Shown: positions 34,274 through 46,500 of the stretch, piece by piece | How the letters are laid out: every line of letters starts with the position of its first letter | How positions within the stretch are numbered: position 1 is the first letter of the stretch | Assembly (NCBI GenBank): GCA_954871525.1 | Contig: OX940863.1 | Span: 21,836,001 to 21,900,000, forward strand | From: Parietaria judaica | Taxonomy: Eukaryota > Streptophyta > Magnoliopsida > Rosales > Urticaceae | Direction of reading: 5' to 3' | Length of the DNA stretch: 64,000 nucleotides | Made by a program: the position numbers and the translations under genes | The notes under the pieces: generated by a model | Database searches by the model: none | The model's input: the letters and a program-made list of their open reading frames with translations, nothing else | Told to the model about the DNA's origin: nothing

Positions 34274-34998
34274 TTATGGGTATTTTTCGGAGCCTAAAAA
34301 TATCAAGGCCCAGCCCAATAAACGTATTTAAAAAGGCTTAAACGCCAAAGGCCCATTAAGACCATCCAGGTACTCTGCGGAAAAGTCAACTCAGACCCGA
34401 CTTATAAAGTCAATGGGACGAGCCCGAAAAGTCAACTTAAACCCGGCCTGGGAATACTGACGCGCGATCTATTCCGAAAACAAGCCTTTAGGGGTCACTG
34501 AAACCCCTAATAAATAAAACATGCCTTTAGAGGTCGTTACAACCCCTAATTTGGGGTTGCTACGACCCCTAAAGATAAAAATATGGTTTTATAGGGGTCG
34601 CAACGACCCCTAAAAATAAATTGTGCCTTTAGGGGTTGCTATGACCCCTAAAACAGAAAATGAACCCTTAGGGGTCGCACAAGGCTCTTTATAAATACGA
34701 GAGCCCCCCACCACATTTCGGTAAGTTTTCAAAAGTCAAAAAACCTTTGCTCGCTAATCTCACTTCCCGATCCTAAAGTACTCGACTAATGTTGAGCGTC
34801 GGAGCGAGCTACAGAGGTCCCCCCCTCTACCCTCCTCGGGAGTTCACGTTTATTTACTCTTTTCAGAAGCAGAACGGAGGCGGATTATCCAGAAGCGACT
34901 TCAAGCCCATCAAAGGTGAAGAAAAGAGCTTCAAGCCTTTCGTGACCATCGTACGGTTATTGGGCCTGGCCCAAAACGGAGTTATGGGCCACTTTTCA
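34274..34998 (+). mobile_element. Solo LTR, Ty3/gypsy-like, nested in the foldback element
   Basis: The edges share CAAGTTG (34267-34273 and 34997-35003), so the target duplication is CAAGT or AGTTG depending on where the LTR ends. It starts TGTTATGGG like the LTR at 52970, and both contain 'ctaatgttgagcgtcggag', a conserved phrase of plant gypsy LTRs. A TATAAATA lies near 34691. An array of short hairpins occupies 34485-34690. A frame at 34789-35004 covers the downstream part but has no recognisable product. Confidence 0.6.
34485..34690. repeat. Array of short inverted repeats built on TTTAGGGGTCG / CGACCCCTAAA
   Basis: About five units occur, each a short hairpin such as 'ataggggtcgcaacgacccct' or 'tttaggggttgctatgacccct', spaced roughly 40-50 bp apart and separated by AT-rich linkers. 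The stems are kept although the loops vary. They lie upstream of the LTR's TATA box. Confidence 0.8.
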
Positions 34999-35789
34999 AG
35001 TTGATCCAAAAAATGGCATTAACACAATCAGTCTTAATGTATTTGATAATGCACTTTATAATGCATTTTGTGTTAAATTGCTTAACGGGCGTTGAGTTGG
35101 AGTGGATGAAATCTGTACACGCCACAGTTTGGCAAACTTTGGATACTTATGCAGATATTAAATCGCTTTGGCCACTTATTTGCACACTTGGCCAAACTTT
35201 GGCAACTTTTGCCGCTATTATCCCTAATTAAAAAAACATTGATTCTGATCATAGTTGTATTACATGCTATACCTAGTTAAAAATGACACTTCGATAAGGA
35301 ATATTGTATCTCCCATTCAATTGGATGTTATTATAGGGATTATTCTTGTTGTTTAAGTAGATCTTCTTGCTTTTTGAAATTATTTTCTCTCAAGGAAAAT
35401 AACCCTTACATATAAAATTATATAATCGGTCAATTTATCAGCTCAAAATGCGTATATTCCTCATATAGCATGGAATATATATGAAAGCCGTTTAAAAATA
35501 TTGAATTAATTAATTAAATAGCATGAGCTCTTTTAGCATACACCATAGGAGCCACCGTATCCATCTTGTCCTACAAAGTGAAACCTCATTGTTTTTCCCT
35601 CACAAAATAATTAATTTTAGAGTAAAAATTTAAACAATTTATTAAATATTTAGTAAGGTATATGTTGATAAAAGAATATAATAGAAAACTAAAAAAAAAA
35701 AAAATCAATGTCAAAATTGAATTGAAACTAAAACTTCAATTTATTTATAAAAAAAAACTAAGAACGTATATTGGATTGACACTCCATAT

Positions 35790-36246
35790 GGGTTAATGAC
35801 GGCAAAAATACCCAAAGTTTGGTCAAAGAACTCCTCGTGTACTTAAAGTTTAAAAGTGGTGGCAAAAGTACCCAAAGTCACATTTAGAGCGTTGACCACT
35901 CCATTCTCGTAACCCAGTTAACTTATCCGTTAACTCTAGCCATGTGGACAAACGTGGGTTGCTGACATAGCAATTTTTTGTCACGTGGATAAGCCGAATT
36001 AGGAGTTCAATTTGTTGTTTTGTCGTAAACGAGACTGATGTGGGCTCATCACGTGGCAAAAAATTGCTATGTCAGCAACCCACATATGTCCACGTGGCCA
36101 GAGTTAACGGGTAAGTTAATTGCGTTACGAGAATGAAGCAGTCAACCCCCAAATGTGACTTTGAGTATTTTTGCCACCACTTTTAGACTTTGGGTACACG
36201 AGAGGTTCTTTGACTAAACTTTAGGTATTTTCGCCGTCATTAAACC
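35790..36246. mobile_element. Foldback element, 457 bp, arms about 200 bp
   Basis: The left end is GGGTTAATGACGGCAAAAATAC and the right end reversed is GGTTTAATGACGGCGAAAATAC. The arms continue to match through 'gtcaaagaac..ctcgtgta', 'gtggtggcaaaa' and 'catgtgg..tgggttgctgacatagcaattttt'. The centre is near 36025. No clean target duplication was found. Ends are related to those at 34100, 38203 and 42811. Confidence 0.8.
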
Positions 36247-37040
36247 TATATACAGAAGGGTGTAGAGACATACGAATAAATTAAATAAATTAAGTATAAA
36301 AAAAAACCCCAAGTTTATTCAATTAATATACATAAAAAAGAATCTAACATCTAAATCAATCATAAAACAAAATAATTTTGATAACGAACTTGTGATGCAG
36401 ATACATTAAATCACCATATTAACTAATAAGTACGCATGCATGTTCGAAAAGTATAAAAACTAAATAGGTTTTTATTTTCCTTTTTCAACTAGAAATTAAT
36501 CATCACATATTTATGATTTACACTAAGTACCAAAGCTAAGGACTATATATGTCTTATTATTTCAGTAACATTATTCATGTTCTTCGTACAAATGATTGAA
36601 AGATAACAGAAAGGGACTGTTGGGATCTCACTTTCTATAATAATCTATTTTAAAAATGAAAATTAATAGTTATATTAAATATATAAAAACATATACATAT
36701 AAATACCAAATTCTTGGTAGTAGCTAGATGTAATAATATGAGAATATTCAATAAATTAAACACTACATGAGCTCCATTAATGTCGTTTTTATTTTTAGTA
36801 TATGATTGAATATATATATATATATACTCATACATCACCATCTGCATGCAAATTCAACTTCAAGTGGGAAATTGATATCTTTCTCCAAACAAATTAATTA
36901 ATTAATTTCATAACTTTATTTTCAAAATTGATATCTATCTCAAAAGGAACCCACTTTGACTAATATTATATGGCTAGAATTATACCGTCAAAATTTCAAT
37001 TCTTATTTTAATATATTAATATTATTTTAGCTCTTTTAGA
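36247..37040. other. Upstream region of the WUN1-like gene
   Basis: AT-rich sequence with no other gene. It presumably contains upstream regulatory sites for the gene at 37185, but none could be named with confidence. Confidence 0.4.
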
Positions 37041-37046
37041 AACCCC

Positions 37047-37054
37047 TATAAATA
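37047..37054 (+). promoter_or_regulatory. TATA box of the WUN1-like gene
   Basis: TATAAATA preceded by CCCC lies 138 bp upstream of the ATG at 37185. This leaves room for a 5' UTR of about 100 bp beginning near the CA-rich stretch at 37070-37100. Confidence 0.6.
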
Positions 37055-37184
37055 CTAATCAAAACCATGCACTCATATAACTCATTTCATCACAATCATC
37101 AACCTATAGTTCTCATCACTTCACATCCTTTCGTATAATTAATCATATATTACATACACAATATATATATACATATATATAATC

Positions 37185-37643
37185 ATGTCGACCGAAATAT
37201 CACCATTAATCGAATCTCAAAACGAGGAGACGATAAAGAAACTCTACGAGGCACTAGCCCAGAACGACACCGTGTCGGTGGCGAAACTCATCGCCACAGA
37301 GGACTTGGAGTACTGGTTCCACGGCCCACCCACGTGCCAGCACATGATGCACGTGCTCACTGGCGGCGAGCGCGTGGGCGGCACGTTCCGCTTCGAGCCC
37401 CGTAGCATCACGGCGGTGGGCGACGCGTGCGTCATTGCAGAGGGCTGGGAAGGCTCTCAGGCTTATTGGGTGCACGTGTGGACTGTCGGCGGCGGAGTCG
37501 TGACGTCACTCAGGGAGTATTTCAACACGTGGCTCACCGTCAGCGATCTCAGGCCCGACCACCGCCACATGGCGACGCTCTGGCGGAGCATGCCCAGGGA
37601 CTTGTTTCGGCGCTCGTTGCCTGGGCTTCTCCTTGCTATTTAG
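37185..37643 (+). CDS. WUN1-like wound-induced protein (SnoaL/NTF2-like fold)
   Basis: Single-exon frame of 152 residues, much more GC-rich than its surroundings. Motifs typical of the wound-induced WUN1 family are present: EETIKKLYEAL near the start, WFHGPPTCQHMMHVLTG at about residues 46-62, an EGWEGSQAYWVHVWTV stretch near 90-105, and REYFNTWLTVSDL near 113-125. The family has an NTF2/SnoaL-like alpha+beta barrel; its biochemical function is unknown, though members respond to wounding and pathogens. Low GC upstream, a TATA box at 37047 and an ATG followed by an intact frame support this start. The gene stands alone, with foldback elements at about 0.9 kb upstream and 0.6 kb downstream. No signal peptide or membrane segment is visible. 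The C-terminus (SLPGLLLAI) is short and hydrophobic. Confidence 0.9.
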   Translation: MSTEISPLIESQNEETIKKLYEALAQNDTVSVAKLIATEDLEYWFHGPPTCQHMMHVLTGGERVGGTFRFEPRSITAVGDACVIAEGWEGSQAYWVHVWTVGGGVVTSLREYFNTWLTVSDLRPDHRHMATLWRSMPRDLFRRSLPGLLLAI

Positions 37644-38202
37644 AGAAAGAGGGGTGTGAATAAGAAGAAAAAAAAATAAGTTTGGGGGGTTTGTTATGTT
37701 TATGGAGAATAGAGGTATGAATGAGTGAATTAGGAATACTGGGGAAGTGAAGCTTGGAGAATGGACCTACGTGTACGTGTCGTTTTTAATAAGGAAATTG
37801 TACGAAATACCCATTTTGTGTCAAACCTTTTAAAAAACTACCCATTGTGTGTAAAAAACTACCCATAATGGGTAGTTTTTTAAAATATTTGCACAAAATG
37901 GATATTTCGTTAATTAACCCTTTTTAATATATGGTTCATAAGATTATGAGTAAATGTCATTTATGAAAATCAGAGATAATGAAGAAATTACTAAATGTGT
38001 TGATGTAAATAATTATGTTTTAATGTTATGTATGAAATTAATTTTTGTTATTTTTTCGGAGATATTTGCGGTGTAAGTATTTTTTTTTATATAAAAATAA
38101 TGAGAAGTTCTATTATTTTTTTTAGCTGAATAAAGTATTAAAATTCTGTTATATATAAGACAAGTACTAAAAATCTGGTAAAAAGATACTTGTCTTATAT
38201 AT

Positions 38203-39226
38203 GGGAAAATAGCGGCGAAAGTCCCTAATTCTGTATATTTGTTGCAGTTAAGTCCCTATACTAAAATTTTGGTGGTAAAAGTCCCTACTGTTAAAATCTT
38301 GTTGCACATCAGTCCTCTTGCCGTTATCATTTCGTTACGTGCCATATTGGTTGTATACATGTCAAACATGTCACCAAATGGGTCCACTTGCATGTGCTTC
38401 CTTATATACACATAATTAAATTAAATAATATATATATAATAAGGATATTCACGATAGAATTGTAAAAAATACTTAAAAGTTTAAGGCAAAAGTACCAAAA
38501 ATAAAAAATATCAAAAAAACTATAAAACGTTAAATCCACGTGTCGCAGTGAAATTAAGCCACATTTTCAGTGGATCTCACCATTTTGAAAATTCTTGTCG
38601 TTTTATCATTTCTTTGCGATCTAATAATGTTGTTTATATATTTTTTTCATTTTCTTTCTTGCAATTGTGTAATTAACATTAATTATTAGATCTAATAAAC
38701 GACATTATTAGATTGCAATACCACGTCAATTACAAAATTTCAAGAAAGAAAATGAAAATAGATATAAACGACATTATTAGATCGCAAATAAATAAATAAA
38801 TAAATAAAAAACTACAAGAATTTTCAAAGTGGTGGGATCCACTAAAAATGTGACTTAATATCACCGCAACACGTGGATTTAACGGTTTAGAGTTTTTTTT
38901 AGTATATATTTTTTGTACTTTTGCCTTAAACTTTTGATTTTATTTTTTACTTATAATTTTACCGTGAATATCCTTCTTATATATAAATTATTTAATTTAA
39001 TTATGTGTACATAAGGAAGCGCATGCAAGGTGTACCTAAGGTGGACCCATTTGGTGACATGGATGACACATATGCAGTTCATGTGGCACTTAACGAGATG
39101 ATAACGGCAGGAGGACCAAATGTGCAACAATATTCTAACGGTAAGGACTTTTACCATCAAATTTTGAGTATAGGGACTTAACTGCAACAAATATGCAGAG
39201 TCAGAGACTTTCGCTGCTATTTTCCC
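38203..39226. mobile_element. Foldback element, 1,024 bp, almost entirely palindromic
   Basis: The left end is GGGAAAATAGCGGCGAAAGT and the right end reversed is GGGAAAATAGCAGCGAAAGT. The arms stay matched from these ends through 'gtgacatgtttg..', 'aaggatattcacg', 'aatccacgtgt' and 'aagaattttcaaa' towards a centre near 38700. Substitutions and small indels separate the arms, so it is older than the element at 42811. The flanks are AT repeats, so a target duplication cannot be read reliably. Confidence 0.85.
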
Positions 39227-39235
39227 TATATATAA

Positions 39236-40580
39236 TATCAGAGTATTGTACTTTGTCCGGCTAACAAAATTGAAATTTATATTATTAAAAAATATAAGTA
39301 CTTGTGTAGCAAATAACTCTTTTCTCGGCAATTACTCGCCTTCATGTCAATGTATTTATGTCTGTATAATGTCGTTTTTCTAATTCGTATTGTTTCCTTT
39401 CTGTTGTCGTTTTTCATATGGGTTTGTTTTTCTGTTTATACAGATCTTATTTTCTATCAATTTCTGAATTTGGCTTGACATCGTTATAAGGACAATAATA
39501 CCCTTGATAGACGCTTATTGCACATATGATCAAGAAACAAAACAAACAACTATGTGACTGAACGTGAAAAGATATGGGTTGAATAATTGTATAATTTGAT
39601 GTCGTTTTCACATGCGTTTTTATGATTACGAGATCATGTCTTACGTATGTGATTTGCGATGACAGATATGTTAATTATCCGTATCAAGTTGGAATCAATT
39701 AATGTAATGACAATTTGGGAGAGTTTTTATTGGTGATTCCGTGAAGTTTGGAAAATGATTGGACCGAATATTGTCGGATTTCGATATTTTAAAACAAATC
39801 GTTTTCGGTTGATCACTTAACCTAGAATCCACATCCATCGAGCTGAGAAAGAGATCGACGTCCATCGAATTGGATATTAACTAAGCTCAAATCGAAATCT
39901 CGATCTTATTAAACAAGGAAATCTTGCAACACTAAGCGAGAGTCTACCTCGCTCTTGTATGACTAGTGTGTTTACGTATAGTAGACTATTCACATTGAAT
40001 TTGTGAATTGTGTTTGCAAAACATCGCATGATGTTTTCTGTACTTTTATAAATTAATCGTATAATTTTTAAAGATATGGTCACTTTAATCATGTGTAAAA
40101 AAAAAAAAAAAAAGAGAACTTCAGAAAAGCATTCTTTTCAATCTCTTTTAATTTTATATATATGAATTTGTATACTAAAGTTTTCATCTTTCACACTCGT
40201 GCATAGGCGAAACTATATTGTACATAAGTAGGGTTCAAATAATTAACCCTCCTATATATGTTCTTTAATTTTTTTTTTCCCAGTGTAAATTATCATAAAA
40301 TATCAACTCAATCCCTCTTAATTTTTAGTAAAATTAAAATATAACCCTCTTGGTTATAACTTTTTGGCAAAAAAATTAAATCTAAACCCCCTTGGGACGT
40401 TTCAATCCTGATTCCGTCAATGCATTAATACACAATGTCACACATACACTATAATGATGACTTGGATTCTTGCCTCCACAAAGCCAGCGATCATTTACAC
40501 AAATTGGTACGATGCTTGACGAGTTTGAGACGAAGAAAAACACAAAGAACACATCACACGTGTGTCACATGGCAGGAGCT
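39236..40580. other. Intergenic sequence downstream of the ligase gene
   Basis: No gene was found. The part next to 40581 holds the 3' UTR of the minus-strand D-Ala-D-Ala ligase family gene. A poly-A run lies at 40097-40113. Confidence 0.5.
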
Positions 40581-43500
40581 TTAGACGGACCTCTCGGCCG
40601 CTAAATCAAGCAGTGTCCGAAAGAATTGGTGTGGATACATTGGAGGCTCTTCGTTTAGCGCCTGAGATTAAAGTTTATAAGTACAGTGAAGAATCTATTC
40701 ATGGTTGCTTCATAATTCATATATATATATGTACATATATCATTATATTATAAGTTAAGATAAGTAATGTATTTTACCTGATGGATCAGAACTGTAGAAG
40801 GTGTCATTCCAGGGACAGTGTTGACTTCAATAATCAAAACCTGTAAAAGAAAATGTATCTTAACTCTGAAGTTTTTTCTCAATTATACAGTGATAGAGGA
40901 ATTATAAGCTTTCACTAATTTAACAATTTATAGAGGTTTTCTTTCGTACTTTGTAAATTCTACCAATTTCTCCCGTAACCGTTAAAATATCGACGAAATT
41001 TTAATTCAATGTGCACATATTAGTATTTAAGGACAAAATCATCAGAAATGCTCAACGTGTCCACTCCACGGCGATTAAAAGAAAATTATACCTCTCCGCT
41101 GTCTACGTTTACAAATGCGTCGATACGTGAAAATCCTTCGAGTCGGAGAGTGTTGGCGATAAGTTCGATGCGCCGTTTGCATTTTTCCAGGGCCTCGTTG
41201 CTGATCACATACAAGAATGCATAGAGAGATCATGTTCGAGATCAGTTTTATGAATTTATATGTATAAGAAAAGAAAGAGAGTTATTATAAGTGTATGAAC
41301 GATGCTTAAAAAGTTAGAAAATTGAGGAAAAAAATCTTCAAAGAAACCTGATAATTGACAATGGTGGAGGAGTCAGATTGATGCCGGTTCCACCTATGAA
41401 CAAACGCAAAGAAATGATATAAAATTTTAGGCATCATTTCTACAAAAACGGATACACATTTACCATAACAATGTACGTTTTTTTTTATCAATGGTTGAGT
41501 ATAATGAGATCTAAATGGTAAATAAACTATAATGATAGGATACTTATTAGATTTAGTAAATCACTATTGATTAAGGATATATGTACCAAATTAATCCAAA
41601 GACAAGAGTAAGATATACACCGGGCAGACGCACGATATACAACCAAAATGGGCGACCGCCTTCCCTAAATTAGTTTATCATTCTTAAATCCTTAAATGTT
41701 TTTCCAAAAATTATAATTATTTCCGGCCCGCGATATTCCTACCCGAGATCGGCCATACCTTGAAATTTCTCCTCAAGAGATAAAATATCACCACTCTCTT
41801 TCACAGTGATGCTAGGGCTCAATGAGCGCATAGATCCAAGCTTTCCAATGACTCCAACAGTTATTTCAACCCATCTGCTTTCTCCTTTCCACTTGATTTG
41901 TTGCCCTAATAAGCTTATCTCGTCGGTCTCCACAAATGGTTCGAAGATCAAAAGCTGAGGAGGTGGATTTGGCATCTCAATCATCCCATTTCCCTATAAA
42001 GAAGTTGATCACACTCAAGAAATTATAAGAAATTCAAGATTTTAAAATTAGTATACTTTTGTCCATTTCTTAAAATTATTGCAATTTGAGTAAGTTGATC
42101 GGGCAGTGGCGGATTTTCTCTCTTATAAATTTCATTTTTGATGTAATTGTTGATCGAGCTTGTAAATTATAATTAACGGTTTTTGTCAAATTTGAAGCAA
42201 AGTACGAACTATCGACGATTTTTTCATGTGCTTTTGCATGGTATAAAATTTTGGAAATCGTCGAATGTTAACAAGTAGTAGAGAAAATTACTCCAAGTTA
42301 ATGAGAGAACTGCCAAAAAAAGGGGGGGAAATTACGAAGTTCGGGGGAAAATTTGTAAATTATTCATAAAATTTTGTTCTTTCTATACCTTTGAGAAACT
42401 ATCAGGAGGAATCCTGAGAAGCCGTTCTTTCAGTGCATCTATATACACTGAAAAGTCTTCAGCACAGCTGCGCATCAATGGAAAATTGGAAATTTTTATT
42501 TTGTTCAATAATCACATAATATTAATTATTAGTCTATGAAATAAATATATTTATAATTCATTTGTATATTAATGTGTGAAACCTACCACAATCTTGCAAC
42601 ACCGGTTGAGCAGCCATCTCTCGCCGGTTTAACGCATATCGTTTCGCACCGGAGTTTTGTGGTCAAATCGTGCCACGTTTCGACCACAGGCATTCCCAGG
42701 AGATCATCTTTTTTCCTCACGTCTTTATTTATGGTAAGAATTCCCGAACTAGCAAGCTGTTCATGATAGTAAAATTCAAAAACTGAAGTTTGAGAACACT
42801 ATTATTATAAGGGTAAACTGCGGCTAATGTACCCAATGTTTGATTTTCTGCGGATTATGTACCCAATATTTATTTTTGGCGGCTAATGTACTCAATGTTT
42901 GATCCGTTAGATATTTTTGGGTTTTCCGTCAGTTGACCGTTAGAGAGTTATATGTACACTTTTCGTATTTTTGACATAACTCACTCATTTTTTGTCCAAA
43001 TTTTATGCACGACCTATGGTTGGAAATATAAGAGATAAATCTACAACTTTAATGTTTTAAGTTTTGTAAAATTAGTTTAAAAAAAATACGAAATTTCAAG
43101 TACAACGTAAAACTGGACATTAGTTTAATGCAAAATATTTGTTTCAAGCAAATTTTAATATACTTAATGACTTTTTATGATGAAATGTAAAATTAAAAAG
43201 TTGTAGATAAATGTTTTATCTTTCCAACGGATGTTTATTTATAAATTTCGGATAAAAAACGAGTGAGTTATGCCAAAAATATGAAATATTATTTCACATC
43301 ACATCTTTTATATTTTTGGCATAACTCACTCATTTTTTGTCCAAAATTTATAAATAAATAACCGTTGGAAAGATAAAAAGTTTATCTACAACTTTTTAGT
43401 TTTACGTTTCATCATAAAAAGTCATTAAGTATATTAAAATTTGCTCGAAACAAATATTTTGCATTAAACTAATGTCCAGTTTTACGTTGTACTTGAAATT

Positions 43501-46500
43501 TCGTATTTTTTTAAAACTAATTTTACAAAACTTAAAACATTAAAGTTGTAGATTTATCTCTTATATTTCCAACCATAGGTCGTGCATAAAATTTGGACAA
43601 AAAATGAGTGAGTTATGTCAAAAATACGAAAAGTGTACATATAACTCTCTAACGGTCAACTGACGGAAAACCCAAAAATATCTAACGGATCAAACATTGA
43701 GTACATTAGCCGCCAAAAATAAACATTGGGTACATAATCCGCAGAAAATCAAACATTGGGTACATTAGCCGCAGTTTACCCTTATTATAAATTGAGTAAT
43801 AATATTACATGGCTAAGAGCAAGAGACGTTGCAACTTTGTCCATGCACGTTTTTGAAGCCGTCACACCTGGACCTTTATTTAAGAGGAAGTTAACGGCGA
43901 AAATGAAAAAAATAAAATAAAAAATAAACCGATTAGATCGTGAAATAGCAATATTAATAGGGATCTTAGACTAATTAATTTAGGATAGAAAATTACCAGT
44001 ATGAGGAACACCTTCAGCTTCTAATAAAGATTGAAGAGTACCGTCTTCACCAATGCCTCCATGCACTTATATAGGTAGCAACCAAAAAAAGTTGGATTAT
44101 TTTGTATAGTTGATTATTTAATTGGGACATACATGTAACCGAATTAGTGTATGTGCCTTTGTGGACGTAAGCCATGACATGACATGGCTATACAACTTGG
44201 CTTGCAAGTTGTTATTATAATAAATATATTATCTTACTTGATCACCAAGTTTGAGGGTACAATACTATGGATACGATATATAGTATTTTTACATTAAGTT
44301 TGCTTCCTATAAATAGCTTTGTAAGAGCTTGTATTGAACTCACTCCAACTACAATTCCAATATAGTATTCGACCTCTTCTATCCCTTTCCACTATCATCA
44401 TTTACATCATTATTTATATTTAGAGAGTGTGTGGTCTGATTCTTTGTAAGAGTTGGGTTAGTATTAGGGTCCATTTGTTTACATTAAGATTAAGACGTCT
44501 GAATCTGAATGCACATCTAAATAATAAAATGTGACATCTGAATCTGAATGACAAATAATTAAGTGTGTTTGTTTTTTAAGATCTGAATAAAAATTTTCTT
44601 GTAAAAATTAAATTTTATTATACACCTTTATATATACGGTTATTTTTAATAATAATAATAACAATAACAATAACAATAACAATAATAATAATTTAAATTT
44701 AAATAATTTATTTAATAATTTCCAATTATTTTATTTTTCATAAAATTTCCATTGAAAATATTTTATAATAACACATAAATATAATAAATTTTTAAAAGTT
44801 TATTTGAAAAATTGTACACTATAAAAAATTATATCGTCTATTAAATTATTTATGATAATTAATTATATGTAAATTTTTTTAATGATTATTTAATTAATTA
44901 TATTAATAAATATGGAAATATGTAAATTTAAACGTAAATATATATATATATATATATCCATTAAAAAAATATAATATATATATAAAAACTAATTGATATA
45001 TTTAATAACTTTTAATTACAAATTCTTGATAATTTTTTTACTTTAATATACGTAATATATTTTTATTATATTATAAATTTGGAAATATGTAAATTTAAAC
45101 GTAAATACATATATATCCATTAAAAAAACGTAAATATATATATAAACTAATTGATATATTTGATAACTTTTAATTACAAATTCCTAATAATTTTTTTATT
45201 TTAATATTTTTTCTATATATTTTCGAAACTAATTTTTTTTAAAAAGTCAAAACTATATATTCCCACCTATCAATGGATTCACCTCGTCGTAAGCTTTCCA
45301 ACGGTATATCACATGAGTCAATCCGATGCTCGGTTTTAGAGTTATGGAGTTTTAAAGTTTTAAGGAGGAGAGAGAAAAATAAATTTGGAGAGAGAATATG
45401 AGGAGAGAAATGAACGTGTGTAATGCCAAAATATAGCTCTTAATGGATAAAACTTGAGTGTAGATCTTACCGAATAAGTGGATAATCAAACCATTAAGAT
45501 CTTTAGTAAGAAAAAATAAATGCACTTAATGACTCTAAATCTGACCCATTAAAATTAAGAGGTTCATTAAGTGCAAACAAACACAGCCTTAGTCTCATTG
45601 TCGTTTCCCTAGAGTGGGCTTTCCGATTTCGGCGTGTTTATTTCGGTACCACGATCGATCTGGAAGCAAACACTCTTATTAATTAAGTCTACATAAGTTT
45701 TTTTTATTAATAAAATAAATATTTGGTGTAAAAGTATCACAAAGTGCATTTTTGTATGCGGCATATTCCAAATATTATTTTGGGATATGAAAAAAGTAAA
45801 AAAAAAATAATTTTGTCGTAAGAAATTTGAAAGTTTTGGTCAAGGCTATTTTTTTGTTTTTGAAATTATTGCCACAGTACAAATAAACTTTGAAACTTAC
45901 GCCATGATCATCTTTTTTGGTTTTTTGGAACTCTTGGGAGGACAAAATAAAATTTTAAATATACCGCTTATAAAGAGGTCTTTTTGTGGTACTTTTGCCG
46001 CAAAAATCCCTAATGAAATTAATCGTTGATGAATACCTGCAATGAACACCGTAGCCTGAAGCTCCTTGGCTTGTTTGATCCATTGGTCCAGAGAAAGTAT
46101 CACAGGCTGTTCATTGTTGATATCAAACCCTTTGAACCAGGTATGCCTCTTTAGACCTTCCATGAGATCGCTCATCACGCTTTTCCGCAGCTCCGACGTT
46201 AGTGCAACCCGAGCCGGTTCAACCGCCTCCATGCACGCTGCAAGAACTTCCTCCGTTGTGTGTCTCAGAACAAGAGAATAGCTGTGCAAAATAGTACCAC
46301 AAATATTACTACTTCTCTTTTATCATATTCTTATTTATCAGCATTCTTGATGAGTTCATGAAAGCAAGTAGTGTTTTTGGCACTGGGCGGCATAACGTCG
46401 TTGCTTGTTTATCGCGGGTTAAGTACCTAATTTAATATTTATATGGCTCCATTAGAGCTAGTGTTCATATTGGGCAGTGACAGAACCGGGAATTACATAC

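Larger units (their letters stand above)
34100..35224. mobile_element. Foldback/MULE-type miniature element interrupted by an LTR, TSD TAATTAAA
   Basis: The left arm starts GGGATAATAGCCGCAAAAGC and the right arm, reversed, starts GGGATAATAGCGGCAAAAGT. The arms match for roughly 170-200 bp (for example 'ggccaagtgtgcaaataagtggccaaag' in both). They are bordered by TAATTAAA at 34092-34099 and 35225-35232. A 725-bp LTR-like sequence at 34274-34998 interrupts the element near its centre. Without it the element would be about 0.4 kb. Mutator-like elements normally make 8-9-bp duplications, which fits. Confidence 0.75.

Noticed and set aside
37244..37663. Other frames overlapping the WUN1-like gene
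   Set aside because: They are alternative-frame products of a GC-rich coding exon; only the frame from 37185 shows family motifs.
40562..40753. Plus-strand frame over the last ligase exon
   Set aside because: It is the antisense of the exon encoding the conserved MYPHQFFRTLLDLA C-terminus.
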